A stretch of 8,953 bases of DNA from an uncultured Sediminibacterium sp. Its GTDB lineage: Bacteria > Bacteroidota > Bacteroidia > Chitinophagales > Chitinophagaceae. The translations under genes were made by a program, and so were the position numbers. Under the pieces are notes generated by a model. It ran no database searches. It worked only from the letters and a program-made list of their open reading frames with translations, and was not told the origin of the DNA. The stretch spans positions 1-8,953 of the forward strand of contig CALEST010000168.1 in NCBI GenBank assembly GCA_937907555.1, written 5' to 3'. This document shows, in pieces, positions 1-7,477 of this stretch; the first letter of the stretch is position 1, and every line of letters starts with the position of its first letter.

Positions 1-2441
1 ATATGATGAACAATGCCCAAAGACAGGGTCCAAAGCCTTATAAAGAGGTGATTACGGCTAAAGCTGTTTCTAAAACAGGTTTGTTCACCGTTCACAAAGT
101 AGAAGACAAATACTATTTTGAAATTCCTGATTCCCTTTTCGGAAGAGAGATTTTGTCAGTTGTTCGTTTTGCTAAAGTACCAGCGGGTGCTGGTTATGGC
201 GGGGAAATTGCCAATCAGCAGACCATCACTTTTGAAAAAGGACCCAATAACAATGTATTTCTAAGAACAGTAACCTTGGTAAACAAGGCCGAAGAAAACC
301 AGGATATATATAAAGCAGTAACGAATTCTAACTTAAATGCCATTGCTTCTGCTTTCCCGGTGGCTTCATTAGGTAAGGATTCAACAGGGGTAGTAATTGA
401 CGTTACTGCCTTCTTTAGTGGCGATAATCAGGCGGTTAGCGTTAACCCGAATATCAAAAGAAGATATAGCTTAACTGCTTTGGCGCAGGATCGCTCTTAT
501 ATCAGCAAAATCAGCACTTACCCAATTAATACAGAAATTGTAACAGTAAAAACCTTTAACGCTTCTGCAGCAGCAGGTCCATCCATCCCTGGATTACCAA
601 CAGGTGGAGCTTCCTTAGCTGCAGCAAGAGATGCAGGTGCCGTTACTATGGAAATTAACACTTCATTATTGCTATTGCCTAAAGTGCCTATGCAGCGCAG
701 AATAGCAGACAAGCGTGTTGGATACTTCACGGATGATTTCGTTAGATACAGTGACTCCCAGCAAAAAGTAGAAGATGTAAGTTTTGCCGTACGCTGGAGA
801 CTGGAGCCCAAAGATGGCGAGTGGGAAAAATGGAGAAGAGGTGAATTGGTGGAACCTAAGAAACAAATTATCTATTATATTGATCCTGCTACACCAAAGC
901 AATGGCGTTCTCACCTGATTGCAGGTATCAACGACTGGCAGGCTGCTTTTGAGAAAGCTGGTTTTAAAAATGCTATCATAGGTAAAGAGTGGCCGGAAAA
1001 CGATACTACCATGAGCATGGAAGATGCCCGTTTCTCTGTGGTACGTTATTTTGCTTCAGATATCCCAAATGCTTATGGCCCTAACGTTCACGACCCAAGA
1101 AGTGGTGAAATTTTAGAAAGCCATATCGGCTGGTACCACAACGTAATGAAGCTGGTACACGATTGGTATATGGTTCAGGCTGCACCAAACGATCCAGGTG
1201 CCCGCAGCATGAAATACGATGACCAGTTAATGGGCGATTTAATTCGTTTCGTTTCTTCTCATGAAGTAGGTCACACACTAGGCTTACGTCACAATATGGG
1301 AAGCAGTAGTCAGACTCCTGTTGAAAAATTAAGAGACAAGCAGTGGGTTGAAGCGAATGGACACACAGCTTCTATTATGGACTATGCCCGTTTCAACTAC
1401 GTAGCTCAACCTGAAGACAATATCAGCAGAAAAGGTTTGTATCCAAGAATTGGTGATTACGACAACTGGGCTATCAAATGGGGTTATGGTTATATTCCAG
1501 GAAACAATGAAGAAGAAATGAAGAGCAACAGCAACAAAATGGTTACTGCTGCTTTAAAAGAAAATCCTCGTCATTGGTTTGGTACTTATGAAAGTGGCAA
1601 CCGAGTAGACCCAAGAAGTCAGAGTGAAGATTTAGGAGACAACTCTGTAAAAGCCAGTGAATATGGTGTTATGAACCTGAAGCGTGTAATGAAAGGTTTA
1701 CCTGAGTGGACTAAAGAGGAAGGCGATCAGTATGAAAACCTGGCTACTATGTATGGACAAACTTTAGGTCAATTCAACCGATACATTGGACACGTAAGCA
1801 CCAATATTGGTGGTATTTATGAAACTTTCAAAACAGTTGAGCAAAATGAAGCTGTGTATGAAATTGTTCCAAAAACACGCCAGAAAGAAGCGGTTGGATT
1901 CATCAACAAAAATGTATTTGAAACCCCAACATGGCTGGTAGACCGCGCCATGTGGAACAAATTCAATAATCCTATTTCAGCTGATCCTATCATGACTCTT
2001 CAGGAAAGAACCGTGAACAGCATTGTTAGCACAGATCGTTTAGGTCGCTTACAATTAAGTGCTGAAAGATTTGGCGCAGACAAAGCTTACACAGCAATGG
2101 AATTGTTGAATGATGTTCAGGGCACTATTTTCAGTGAATTGAGCAGCAAGAAAGCCATTGACACTTATAAGAGAATGCTTCAGAGAGCTTATGTAGATCG
2201 TTTGGCTTCTATCATCAATCCAGCACCATCTTCAGCTGGGGGTGGTATCACAATCAGCTTCGGTGGAGCAACCGCAGGTATTGACGCTAAGAAATCAGAT
2301 GTTACTGCCATTGTAAGAGCACAATTGGTTAGCTTACGCGGTCAGCTTTCTGCTGCTGCAGCAACCACGGCTGACAGAATGAGCAAAATACATTTAGCAG
2401 ATTTAGCTGAAAGAATTAAAACAGCATTGGATCCTAAATAA
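1..2441 (+). CDS. Secreted zinc-dependent metalloprotease (metzincin, DUF5118/DUF5117 type), 5'-partial
   Basis: Predicted secreted or envelope zinc endopeptidase; its substrate cannot be told from sequence. Numbering residues from the ATG at position 3, the order is a DUF5118-like segment (about 8-58, KPYKEVI through SVVRFAK), a DUF5117-like region (about 65-255, ending near KRVGYFTDD), then a metzincin catalytic domain of the DUF4953 kind. The zinc motif HEVGHTLGLRH lies at 420-430: ligands H420, H424 and H430, catalytic E421. The Met-turn is SIMDY with M459. Two low-complexity Ala/Gly/Pro stretches (187-213 and about 740-757) look like flexible linkers. No signal peptide is visible, and the DUF5118 part begins almost at once. 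Family members normally carry a signal peptide and a linker before it, so the true start should lie left of the window and the ATGs at 3 and 6 are probably internal. The frame is open to TAA 2439-2441. Family assignment is confident; substrate is unknown. Confidence 0.9.
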   Translation, partial: MMNNAQRQGPKPYKEVITAKAVSKTGLFTVHKVEDKYYFEIPDSLFGREILSVVRFAKVPAGAGYGGEIANQQTITFEKGPNNNVFLRTVTLVNKAEENQDIYKAVTNSNLNAIASAFPVASLGKDSTGVVIDVTAFFSGDNQAVSVNPNIKRRYSLTALAQDRSYISKISTYPINTEIVTVKTFNASAAAGPSIPGLPTGGASLAAARDAGAVTMEINTSLLLLPKVPMQRRIADKRVGYFTDDFVRYSDSQQKVEDVSFAVRWRLEPKDGEWEKWRRGELVEPKKQIIYYIDPATPKQWRSHLIAGINDWQAAFEKAGFKNAIIGKEWPENDTTMSMEDARFSVVRYFASDIPNAYGPNVHDPRSGEILESHIGWYHNVMKLVHDWYMVQAAPNDPGARSMKYDDQLMGDLIRFVSSHEVGHTLGLRHNMGSSSQTPVEKLRDKQWVEANGHTASIMDYARFNYVAQPEDNISRKGLYPRIGDYDNWAIKWGYGYIPGNNEEEMKSNSNKMVTAALKENPRHWFGTYESGNRVDPRSQSEDLGDNSVKASEYGVMNLKRVMKGLPEWTKEEGDQYENLATMYGQTLGQFNRYIGHVSTNIGGIYETFKTVEQNEAVYEIVPKTRQKEAVGFINKNVFETPTWLVDRAMWNKFNNPISADPIMTLQERTVNSIVSTDRLGRLQLSAERFGADKAYTAMELLNDVQGTIFSELSSKKAIDTYKRMLQRAYVDRLASIINPAPSSAGGGITISFGGATAGIDAKKSDVTAIVRAQLVSLRGQLSAAAATTADRMSKIHLADLAERIKTALDPK

Positions 2442-2492
2442 ATCCTATTTGTTAGAGGTCTTCTTTTAATAAGTACCAACAACAATAAATAT

Positions 2493-2524
2493 AAACCGCA
2501 GGCATATGGCCTGCGGTTTTTTTT
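2493..2524 (+). terminator. Rho-independent terminator after the metalloprotease gene
   Basis: An 11-bp perfect stem (AAACCGCAGGC at 2493-2503 paired with GCCTGCGGTTT-type bases at 2509-2519) closes a 5-base loop, ATATG. It runs directly into eight T residues (2517-2524). It sits about 50 bases after the metalloprotease stop and should insulate the next gene on the same strand. This is the clearest terminator in the window. Confidence 0.9.
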
Positions 2525-2555
2525 GTTAAAAACATTCCTTCAAACTGTATCTTTA
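2522..2555 (+). promoter_or_regulatory. Candidate Bacteroidota-type promoter directly before the 2560 gene
   Basis: TATCTTTA at 2548-2555 matches the Bacteroidota -7 element TAnnTTTG except for the last base. A TTTG at 2522-2525, the end of the terminator T-run, could be the -33 element. The 22-base spacing is about two bases longer than usual. If the box is used, transcription would start at roughly 2558-2560, on or next to the ATG, giving a leaderless or nearly leaderless mRNA. No Shine-Dalgarno sequence is present before this ATG, which fits. Confidence 0.5.
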
Positions 2556-2559
2556 CCAC

Positions 2560-3264
2560 ATGAAAAAACTACTGATTCTTCTGTTGGTATTAATAGCGGG
2601 CAACGCTGTTCAGGCGCAAAAAGTTATCTGGGGTTATGTTAAAGACAGCATTACCAACGAACCTATTGAAATGGCCAGTATTACCAATACCAATAAAAAC
2701 AATACGGTAATTACCAATCAGAGAGGATTGTTTAAAATTGAAGTGAGTAAAAACGATATCCTTTCTGTAGCTGCAGTTGGCTATCATTTTGACACCGTTT
2801 TATACAGTGGCATCATTAGTGCCAGTGACACAGTTACGTTTTTTTTAAAACCCATCAGCAGAGACCTGAATGATGTTACTGTTCAGAATACCGGCGTGAA
2901 TGAATACAGCCTTGACAGCCTGAGAAGACTTCGTGAATTTACCGATGAGATGATTAGTCCACCTGTTAAATCAGTAGAACTGGCGAATTCAGGTGCAGGC
3001 ATTGGCATCAGTTTAAACAGACTCAGCAAGAGAGAAAAAGACAAGAGAAATGCAATTAGAATATTCAACAACAGTGAGAAACAGGCATACGTTGATTATC
3101 GTTTCTCTACTGCTATTGTAACCAAATACAGCGGATTGAAAGGAGAAGAATTACAGGTATTCATGCAACGCTACAGACCTTCTTACGAATGGTTAAGAAA
3201 AAATCCTAAAGAAGAAGACGTTAAGTATTACATCAACGAAAAGCTGAAAGAACGGAGAAAATAG
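2560..3264 (+). CDS. Secreted protein with carboxypeptidase-regulatory-like domain, function unknown
   Basis: A 234-residue exported protein. Residues 1-19 form a classic signal peptide: MKK, a Leu/Ile/Val-rich core, and VQA before the likely cleavage after A19. There is no lipobox cysteine. Residues about 22-98 resemble a CarboxypepD_reg-like beta-sandwich (GYVKDSITNEPIEMASI, then NQRGLFKIEV and VAAVGYHFDTVLY), a fold common at the N-terminus of Bacteroidota surface proteins. Residues 99-234 are a charged, mostly helical tail with SGLKGEELQVFM (191-202) and YRPSYEWL (205-212), ending in a basic helix. This two-part architecture resembles small stand-alone Bacteroidota proteins of unknown role. 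It is too short to be a TonB-dependent receptor and no plug or barrel follows. The start is chosen because the signal peptide begins there. It is separated from the upstream protease by a terminator and converges with the permease gene. Its function is not known. Confidence 0.87.
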   Translation: MKKLLILLLVLIAGNAVQAQKVIWGYVKDSITNEPIEMASITNTNKNNTVITNQRGLFKIEVSKNDILSVAAVGYHFDTVLYSGIISASDTVTFFLKPISRDLNDVTVQNTGVNEYSLDSLRRLREFTDEMISPPVKSVELANSGAGIGISLNRLSKREKDKRNAIRIFNNSEKQAYVDYRFSTAIVTKYSGLKGEELQVFMQRYRPSYEWLRKNPKEEDVKYYINEKLKERRK

Positions 3265-3274
3265 CCTCCGTTTT
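3251..3274. terminator. Hairpin between convergent genes, possible bidirectional terminator
   Basis: AACGGAG (3251-3257) and CTCCGTT (3266-3272) form a 7-bp perfect stem with an 8-base loop. TTTT (3271-3274) follows on the plus strand; a short, interrupted pyrimidine tract follows on the minus strand. The loop contains the TAG stop of the plus-strand gene, and the right arm abuts the stop of the minus-strand permease. Position strongly suggests a shared terminator, but the stem and T-tracts are short, so its strength is uncertain. Confidence 0.45.
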
Positions 3275-4547
3275 ACTCGTATCGCAAAGCTACAATTGGA
3301 TTTAGCTTGGCTGCTTTCATGGCAGGATAAATACCTGCTGCCAATCCTACTATGGTACATATGATGATTCCAATGAACACCCATGCCCATGGAATTACAA
3401 AACCTGTATCTAGTATGATTCCAAATATATTGCCTACCAGAATTCCCAGGATGATTCCAAACAATGCACCCAATAAGCTAATAATCATGCTTTCAAATAA
3501 GAATTGCTGACGCACATATTTGCTTTTACCTCCAATGGCTTTTACCAGCCCTACTTCCTTGGTTCTTTCATTCACCGCAACCAGCATGATATTCATAAGA
3601 CCAATGGCTGCTCCAATCAATGTAATTAATCCAATGGCACTGGCCGCACCAGTGATGCTGCTTAGAAAACCAATGAACATTTCAGCAAACTTATCGCTCT
3701 TCTCTATCACGAAATTATTGTCTTCCTTAGGCTCTAGCTTACGGATAGATCTGAATACAGAAGTTGCTTCATCGGTTGCTACCGGTAACTGATTGATATC
3801 GGTTACACTAACTCCTACTAAATAAGTGGGACCAATATTGGCATATCGGCGAACATTGGAATAAGTAGTTACAATTACATCGTCCTGTCTTAACATGGCA
3901 CTGGAACCTTTGGATTTCAATAGCCCAATTACACGATAAGGCGTACTGCCTACTTTGATGATTTTATCAATGGAACGCTCAGGTCTTTCCCCAAACAAAC
4001 GAGTGGCTACATTGCTTCCCAACAGACAGACATTTCTGCCACTTTGTACGTCAAGGTTATTCAGGTTTCTACCCTGCTCAATGGTGTATCCGTTCACCAT
4101 TAAATAGTTTTCATCTCCACCCCATACCAATATCTGTGGATTGGTCTTTCTGTCTTCATAACGCAGTTCCTGACCTCCGGGTCCCCTTCTGTAAACACTA
4201 ACCATTGCCCCGGGAAAACTATAAAGTGTTTTAAATCGTTCCACTTCTTCCAGACGAAGTGGTTTATTCAGATTTGATTTTTTCTCCTTCAGTCCTCTTT
4301 TTGTTTTAGTGACTTCATCACTATTAGGTCCCATTCTGGCCCGGCTATCCTTATAGCGGATACTGAATGAGTTGGCTCCCATAGAGGAGAAACTCTCCTT
4401 CAGACTCTGGTTCATGGCTTCAATAGCGGTTATAATCCCTATTAATGCCATAATACCAAATGCAATAATGGCGATGGTAATACCCGCACGTAATTTGTTT
4501 CCCTTAACCGTGCGCCAGGCTAAATTGAATGAGTCGAAGATTGTCAT
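3273..4547 (-). CDS. ABC transporter permease, MacB/FtsX type
   Basis: A 424-residue inner-membrane permease of the type VII (MacB-like) ABC superfamily. These proteins generally use ATP hydrolysis by a separate or fused ATPase to do mechanical work in the periplasm, for example effluxing molecules or moving lipoproteins. The layout is canonical: a cytoplasmic start, TM1 at about 20-43, a periplasmic MacB core domain at about 45-290, TM2 at about 298-323, the coupling-loop motif NERTKEVGLVKAIGG at 326-340, TM3 at about 353-380, TM4 at about 387-410, and the family ending NPIVALRYE. There is no Walker A or B motif, so the ATPase is encoded elsewhere; none lies beside it in this window. The start was chosen because FDSFNLAWRTVKGNKLRAG is the usual N-terminus of the family. 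It follows nuoN by 63 bases on the same strand, so read-through is possible, but it has its own promoter-like box. The substrate is unknown. Confidence 0.92.
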   Translation of the reverse strand: MTIFDSFNLAWRTVKGNKLRAGITIAIIAFGIMALIGIITAIEAMNQSLKESFSSMGANSFSIRYKDSRARMGPNSDEVTKTKRGLKEKKSNLNKPLRLEEVERFKTLYSFPGAMVSVYRRGPGGQELRYEDRKTNPQILVWGGDENYLMVNGYTIEQGRNLNNLDVQSGRNVCLLGSNVATRLFGERPERSIDKIIKVGSTPYRVIGLLKSKGSSAMLRQDDVIVTTYSNVRRYANIGPTYLVGVSVTDINQLPVATDEATSVFRSIRKLEPKEDNNFVIEKSDKFAEMFIGFLSSITGAASAIGLITLIGAAIGLMNIMLVAVNERTKEVGLVKAIGGKSKYVRQQFLFESMIISLLGALFGIILGILVGNIFGIILDTGFVIPWAWVFIGIIICTIVGLAAGIYPAMKAAKLNPIVALRYE

Positions 4548-4551
4548 GTAA

Positions 4552-4559
4552 TAAAGGTA
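4552..4559 (-). promoter_or_regulatory. Promoter-like box TACCTTTA before the permease start
   Basis: Read on the minus strand, TACCTTTA ends four bases before the permease ATG and matches TAnnTTTG except for the last base. It has the same sequence style and the same 4-base distance to ATG as the box before the 2560 gene. No good -33 TTTG lies 19-22 bases upstream, so it is weaker on its own. The rest of the 63-base gap after nuoN shows no convincing terminator. Confidence 0.35.
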
Positions 4560-4610
4560 CAGCGTATTGCGGAAACCTTTTAAGCCTTATCCTCCAATTA
4601 TGAAGAGCGG

Positions 4611-6005
4611 TTAAAAATAGAACCAATTGAGCACTATTGAAGGAAGAACGCCAACCAATACAATGGCTGCAGCTACCAATAATAGTCCTAATTTGAATCC
4701 TTGCCCAATTTCAGCTGTTTCCGGCTGTCCTTCCTTGAAGTACATAGCCTGAATTACTTTGAAGTAATAGTAGGCACTGATGGCTGCAAATAATACAGCA
4801 ACAATCACCAACCAGATAGGGCCACCTGCTTTTACTACAGAGGCCAGCATGAAGTACTTGGCAAAGAAACCGGCTGTTAACGGAATACCCGCCAGAGAAA
4901 GTAAACAGATGGTGGCTACCAACGCCAATACAGGTTGTGTACTCGCCAGTCCGTTAAATCCGTCAAAAGTATAGTCTTTTACTTTCATCAGAATGGCAAA
5001 GAAACCGATAGTGGCCAAACAATAAGCTACTGTATATAAGATGATTCCTTCTGTTCCCAGATCGTTATTGCTATATAAAGCAAACAACATAAAGCCTGCC
5101 TGTGCAATACTGGAATAGGCCAGCATTCTTTTGATGCTTCTCTGAAATACTGCGGTGATATTACCTGCAAACAAAGTTGCCACAATTACAAATGATAAAA
5201 TGATTGACCAGGTTGGTCCCAACAGACTTGTATTGGATGCAAATAATTTAATGAATGCAAAAAATCCTGCAGCTTTTACAATGGTCGACATAAAAGAAGT
5301 GAACACACTGGGTGCCCCATCGTACACATCTGGTGTCCAGAAATGAAAAGGAGCTGCAGATACTTTAAAGGACATGGCTGCGAACAATAACAAAAAGCCA
5401 GCTACCTGTAAGAAAGAAGCAGTTTGAACGCCTGCTGATGGAGGTAACGCAGGATTGTTTAATCCTACCATACCAAAACTTCCTGTTGCACCGTATAATA
5501 ACACAATACCCATTAACATGATACCGGTAGTGAAAGAACCCATCAGGAAATATTTCAGAGAAGCTTCGTTGCTCTTTAAGTTCTTTTTATCTGAGCCAGT
5601 TAAAATGTATAGTGGAATAGATAAAATTTCAATTCCAAGAAACAGCATTAGCATGCCGTTAAATGAAGTGAGAATCGCCGTTCCGCATAACACAAAGAAT
5701 ATCAGTGCATAAAAATCAGCCGTCTTGTTTCCTAATTTTTCCATTTCGGACCCACTCAACAATACAAATAGTAAAGTGCCTGCAATCATCAGACTGTTAA
5801 AGAACATGCCCATTTTATTGAAATGTAGCAGGTCTTTGGTATCTACCTGAATTGAAAAAATGCCATAGCTATTTAAGATATTAGCCACAAGCAGTATGAC
5901 TAATGCAACTATTGCCGTCAAGGTAATTAAGGGTTTCTTATTGGTAAAAATGCCTGTAAACATCATTACCACACCCATGATTGCTGAAAATATAATTGCG
6001 TTCAT
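4611..6005 (-). CDS. nuoN: NADH-quinone oxidoreductase subunit N (complex I proton-pumping subunit)
   Basis: A 464-residue polytopic membrane protein of the Mrp-antiporter-like family (proton_antipo_M). It is one of three pump modules in the membrane arm of respiratory complex I, which couples NADH oxidation and quinone reduction to proton export. Expected charged residues are present: E126 in FLGIEILSIPLY (TM5), K214 in MSFKVSAAPFHFWTPDVYDGAP (212-231; the TM7 lysine), K244 in TIVKAAGF (TM8) and K384 in AGFFAKYF (TM12). These parallel E. coli NuoN E133, K217, K247 and K395. IKRMLAYSSIAQAGF (291-305) is the conserved loop and helix of the family. The length is close to other NuoN proteins. 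The ATG at 6005 follows the nuoM stop by 18 bases with a purine-rich leader (CGAGAGAG) but no strong Shine-Dalgarno. It is the last nuo gene seen, the usual position for nuoN. No frameshift or missing key residue was found. Confidence 0.97.
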   Translation of the reverse strand: MNAIIFSAIMGVVMMFTGIFTNKKPLITLTAIVALVILLVANILNSYGIFSIQVDTKDLLHFNKMGMFFNSLMIAGTLLFVLLSGSEMEKLGNKTADFYALIFFVLCGTAILTSFNGMLMLFLGIEILSIPLYILTGSDKKNLKSNEASLKYFLMGSFTTGIMLMGIVLLYGATGSFGMVGLNNPALPPSAGVQTASFLQVAGFLLLFAAMSFKVSAAPFHFWTPDVYDGAPSVFTSFMSTIVKAAGFFAFIKLFASNTSLLGPTWSIILSFVIVATLFAGNITAVFQRSIKRMLAYSSIAQAGFMLFALYSNNDLGTEGIILYTVAYCLATIGFFAILMKVKDYTFDGFNGLASTQPVLALVATICLLSLAGIPLTAGFFAKYFMLASVVKAGGPIWLVIVAVLFAAISAYYYFKVIQAMYFKEGQPETAEIGQGFKLGLLLVAAAIVLVGVLPSIVLNWFYF

Positions 6006-6023
6006 AACTACTCTCTCGTTCTT

Positions 6024-7451
6024 TTACTTATTTACAAATATTGCGGAAACAGTGTCTCCGGTTAAATCTAATAGAGGCTGAGGGTATACACCAAAAACCA
6101 ATATCATCAATGTAATAATTACCAGTGCTACCTGAATATTGAATGGCATTTCACTGGCTTTTTCAGTGGTTGCATTTACATTACCGTAAATAACACGCTG
6201 AACCATATTTAAGGTATAAACAGCAGCCAGAATGATGCTGATTCCTGCTACACCTGCCATTACCATATTGTACTGGAATAATCCATTAAACATCAAGAAC
6301 TCTCCTATAAATGCATTGGTTAATGGAAGTGCCACATTGGCCAATGCCATTACAACCAATAATATTGCCATTACCGGTGCTTTTTGTGCCAAACCGCCCA
6401 GCTCTTTCATATTGGTGGTACCTAGTTGTTTTTCTATTAAGTCTGCAATAATCCAAAGCCCAATTACATTCACACCGTGGCTGAACATCTGAATCATTAC
6501 CCCATCCATAGCAGTTGCATTGTTGGTGAACATGGCCGCAGACATTAAACCAATATGCGCAATGGATGAATAAGCTATCATGCGCTTGATATCATCCTGT
6601 CTGATTGCAATCAAGGATGCGTAAATCATACCGATGACAGATAAAATAATAATAAGATTGGCTGACTGTTCAGCAGCTGTTGGGAACATGGGAAGCAACC
6701 ATCTGATGACGGCGAATACACCCATTTTAACCATGATGCCACTCATTACCATGGTAGTAGCTGTTGGAGACTGCTCGTATGCGTCTGGCTGCCAGGTATG
6801 GAATGGGAATATGGGCATCTTAATGGCAAATGCTATAAAGAATAACCAGAACAAAACTCCTTCCTGCTTTGCAGACAATTCAACTGCCTGAAAACTTTGC
6901 CAGGCGAAAGACTGATCAGCTGTGTTGAAATACATGAACAGGATTCCAATCAGCATCAGCAATGATCCCACGAATGTGTACACAAAGAATTTGAAGGTAA
7001 CGGCAATTCTTTTTTCTCCACCCCAGATAGAGCAAAGGAAGTACACTGGAATTAATGCCAGTTCCCAGAAAAAGTAAAACAATAGAGCATCTGATGCAAG
7101 AAACACGCCCATTAATCCAGCCTGAGACAATAACATCAGCCCATAAAATGAAGATGCCTGCTTATAAGTATTATTATAGATTGCTGTAAAAATTACCGGG
7201 AAAGATACTGCAGTTAACAAGGTCAGCATTTTCGCCATTCCATCTGCTTTCAATGTAATTCGGCTGCCAATGCTTGTTAGCCAGCTGGCATCATACGTGA
7301 TGGTGCCTGGAGCAAAAACAGCAGACAATGCCAGTGCTGCTGTGGCTACGGAAGCCAGCAATGCAAAGTTCTTGGCTGCATTTCCCTGCTTTAAAAACAA
7401 AGCAATCAATCCTGTTACAAGCGGTGTTAATATGAGTAATAAAGTAATCAT
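6024..7451 (-). CDS. nuoM: NADH-quinone oxidoreductase subunit M (complex I proton-pumping subunit)
   Basis: A 475-residue integral membrane subunit of complex I, the middle antiporter-like pump between NuoL and NuoN. Key residues are all seen: E130 in FYFFWELALIPVYFL (TM5, matching E. coli E144), K211 in FAIKMPIFPFHTWQPDAYEQSPT (208-230; TM7, K234), K242 in SGIMVKMG (TM8, K265) and E384 in NAFIGEFLMF (TM12, E407). NuoM carries glutamate rather than lysine at this last position, which separates it from NuoL and NuoN and secures the assignment. IKRMIAYSSIAHIGL (288-302) is the family loop. It is shorter than the 509 residues of E. coli, but the ends look natural. The start at 7451 fits the usual short hydrophobic N-terminus and lies 26 bases after the nuoL stop. 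The TM12 entry reads ALPLTNAFIGEF rather than the more common LPGTSGFVGEF. Confidence 0.97.
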   Translation of the reverse strand: MITLLLILTPLVTGLIALFLKQGNAAKNFALLASVATAALALSAVFAPGTITYDASWLTSIGSRITLKADGMAKMLTLLTAVSFPVIFTAIYNNTYKQASSFYGLMLLSQAGLMGVFLASDALLFYFFWELALIPVYFLCSIWGGEKRIAVTFKFFVYTFVGSLLMLIGILFMYFNTADQSFAWQSFQAVELSAKQEGVLFWLFFIAFAIKMPIFPFHTWQPDAYEQSPTATTMVMSGIMVKMGVFAVIRWLLPMFPTAAEQSANLIIILSVIGMIYASLIAIRQDDIKRMIAYSSIAHIGLMSAAMFTNNATAMDGVMIQMFSHGVNVIGLWIIADLIEKQLGTTNMKELGGLAQKAPVMAILLVVMALANVALPLTNAFIGEFLMFNGLFQYNMVMAGVAGISIILAAVYTLNMVQRVIYGNVNATTEKASEMPFNIQVALVIITLMILVFGVYPQPLLDLTGDTVSAIFVNK

Positions 7452-7477
7452 TATTGCAGAGCTACTTGATGAACGAA

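Noticed and set aside
3..8. Tandem ATGs at 3 and 6 as the true start of the metalloprotease
   Set aside because: No signal peptide follows and the DUF5118 segment begins within about 8 residues. The family is exported, so the start is more likely off the left edge.
518..914. Minus-strand open frames inside the metalloprotease gene
   Set aside because: They lie opposite a strongly conserved coding region and their translations show no recognisable domain or start signal.
4571..4592. Possible terminator after nuoN (minus strand GGATAAGGCTTAAAAGGTTTCC)
   Set aside because: The arms look related but do not form a complementary stem, and no T-run follows.
6232..6492. Plus-strand open frames inside nuoL, nuoM and nuoN (for example 5455-5712, 6232-6492, 6634-6891)
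   Set aside because: They are antisense shadows of hydrophobic membrane genes. None shows a start signal, a recognisable domain or an independent coding pattern.
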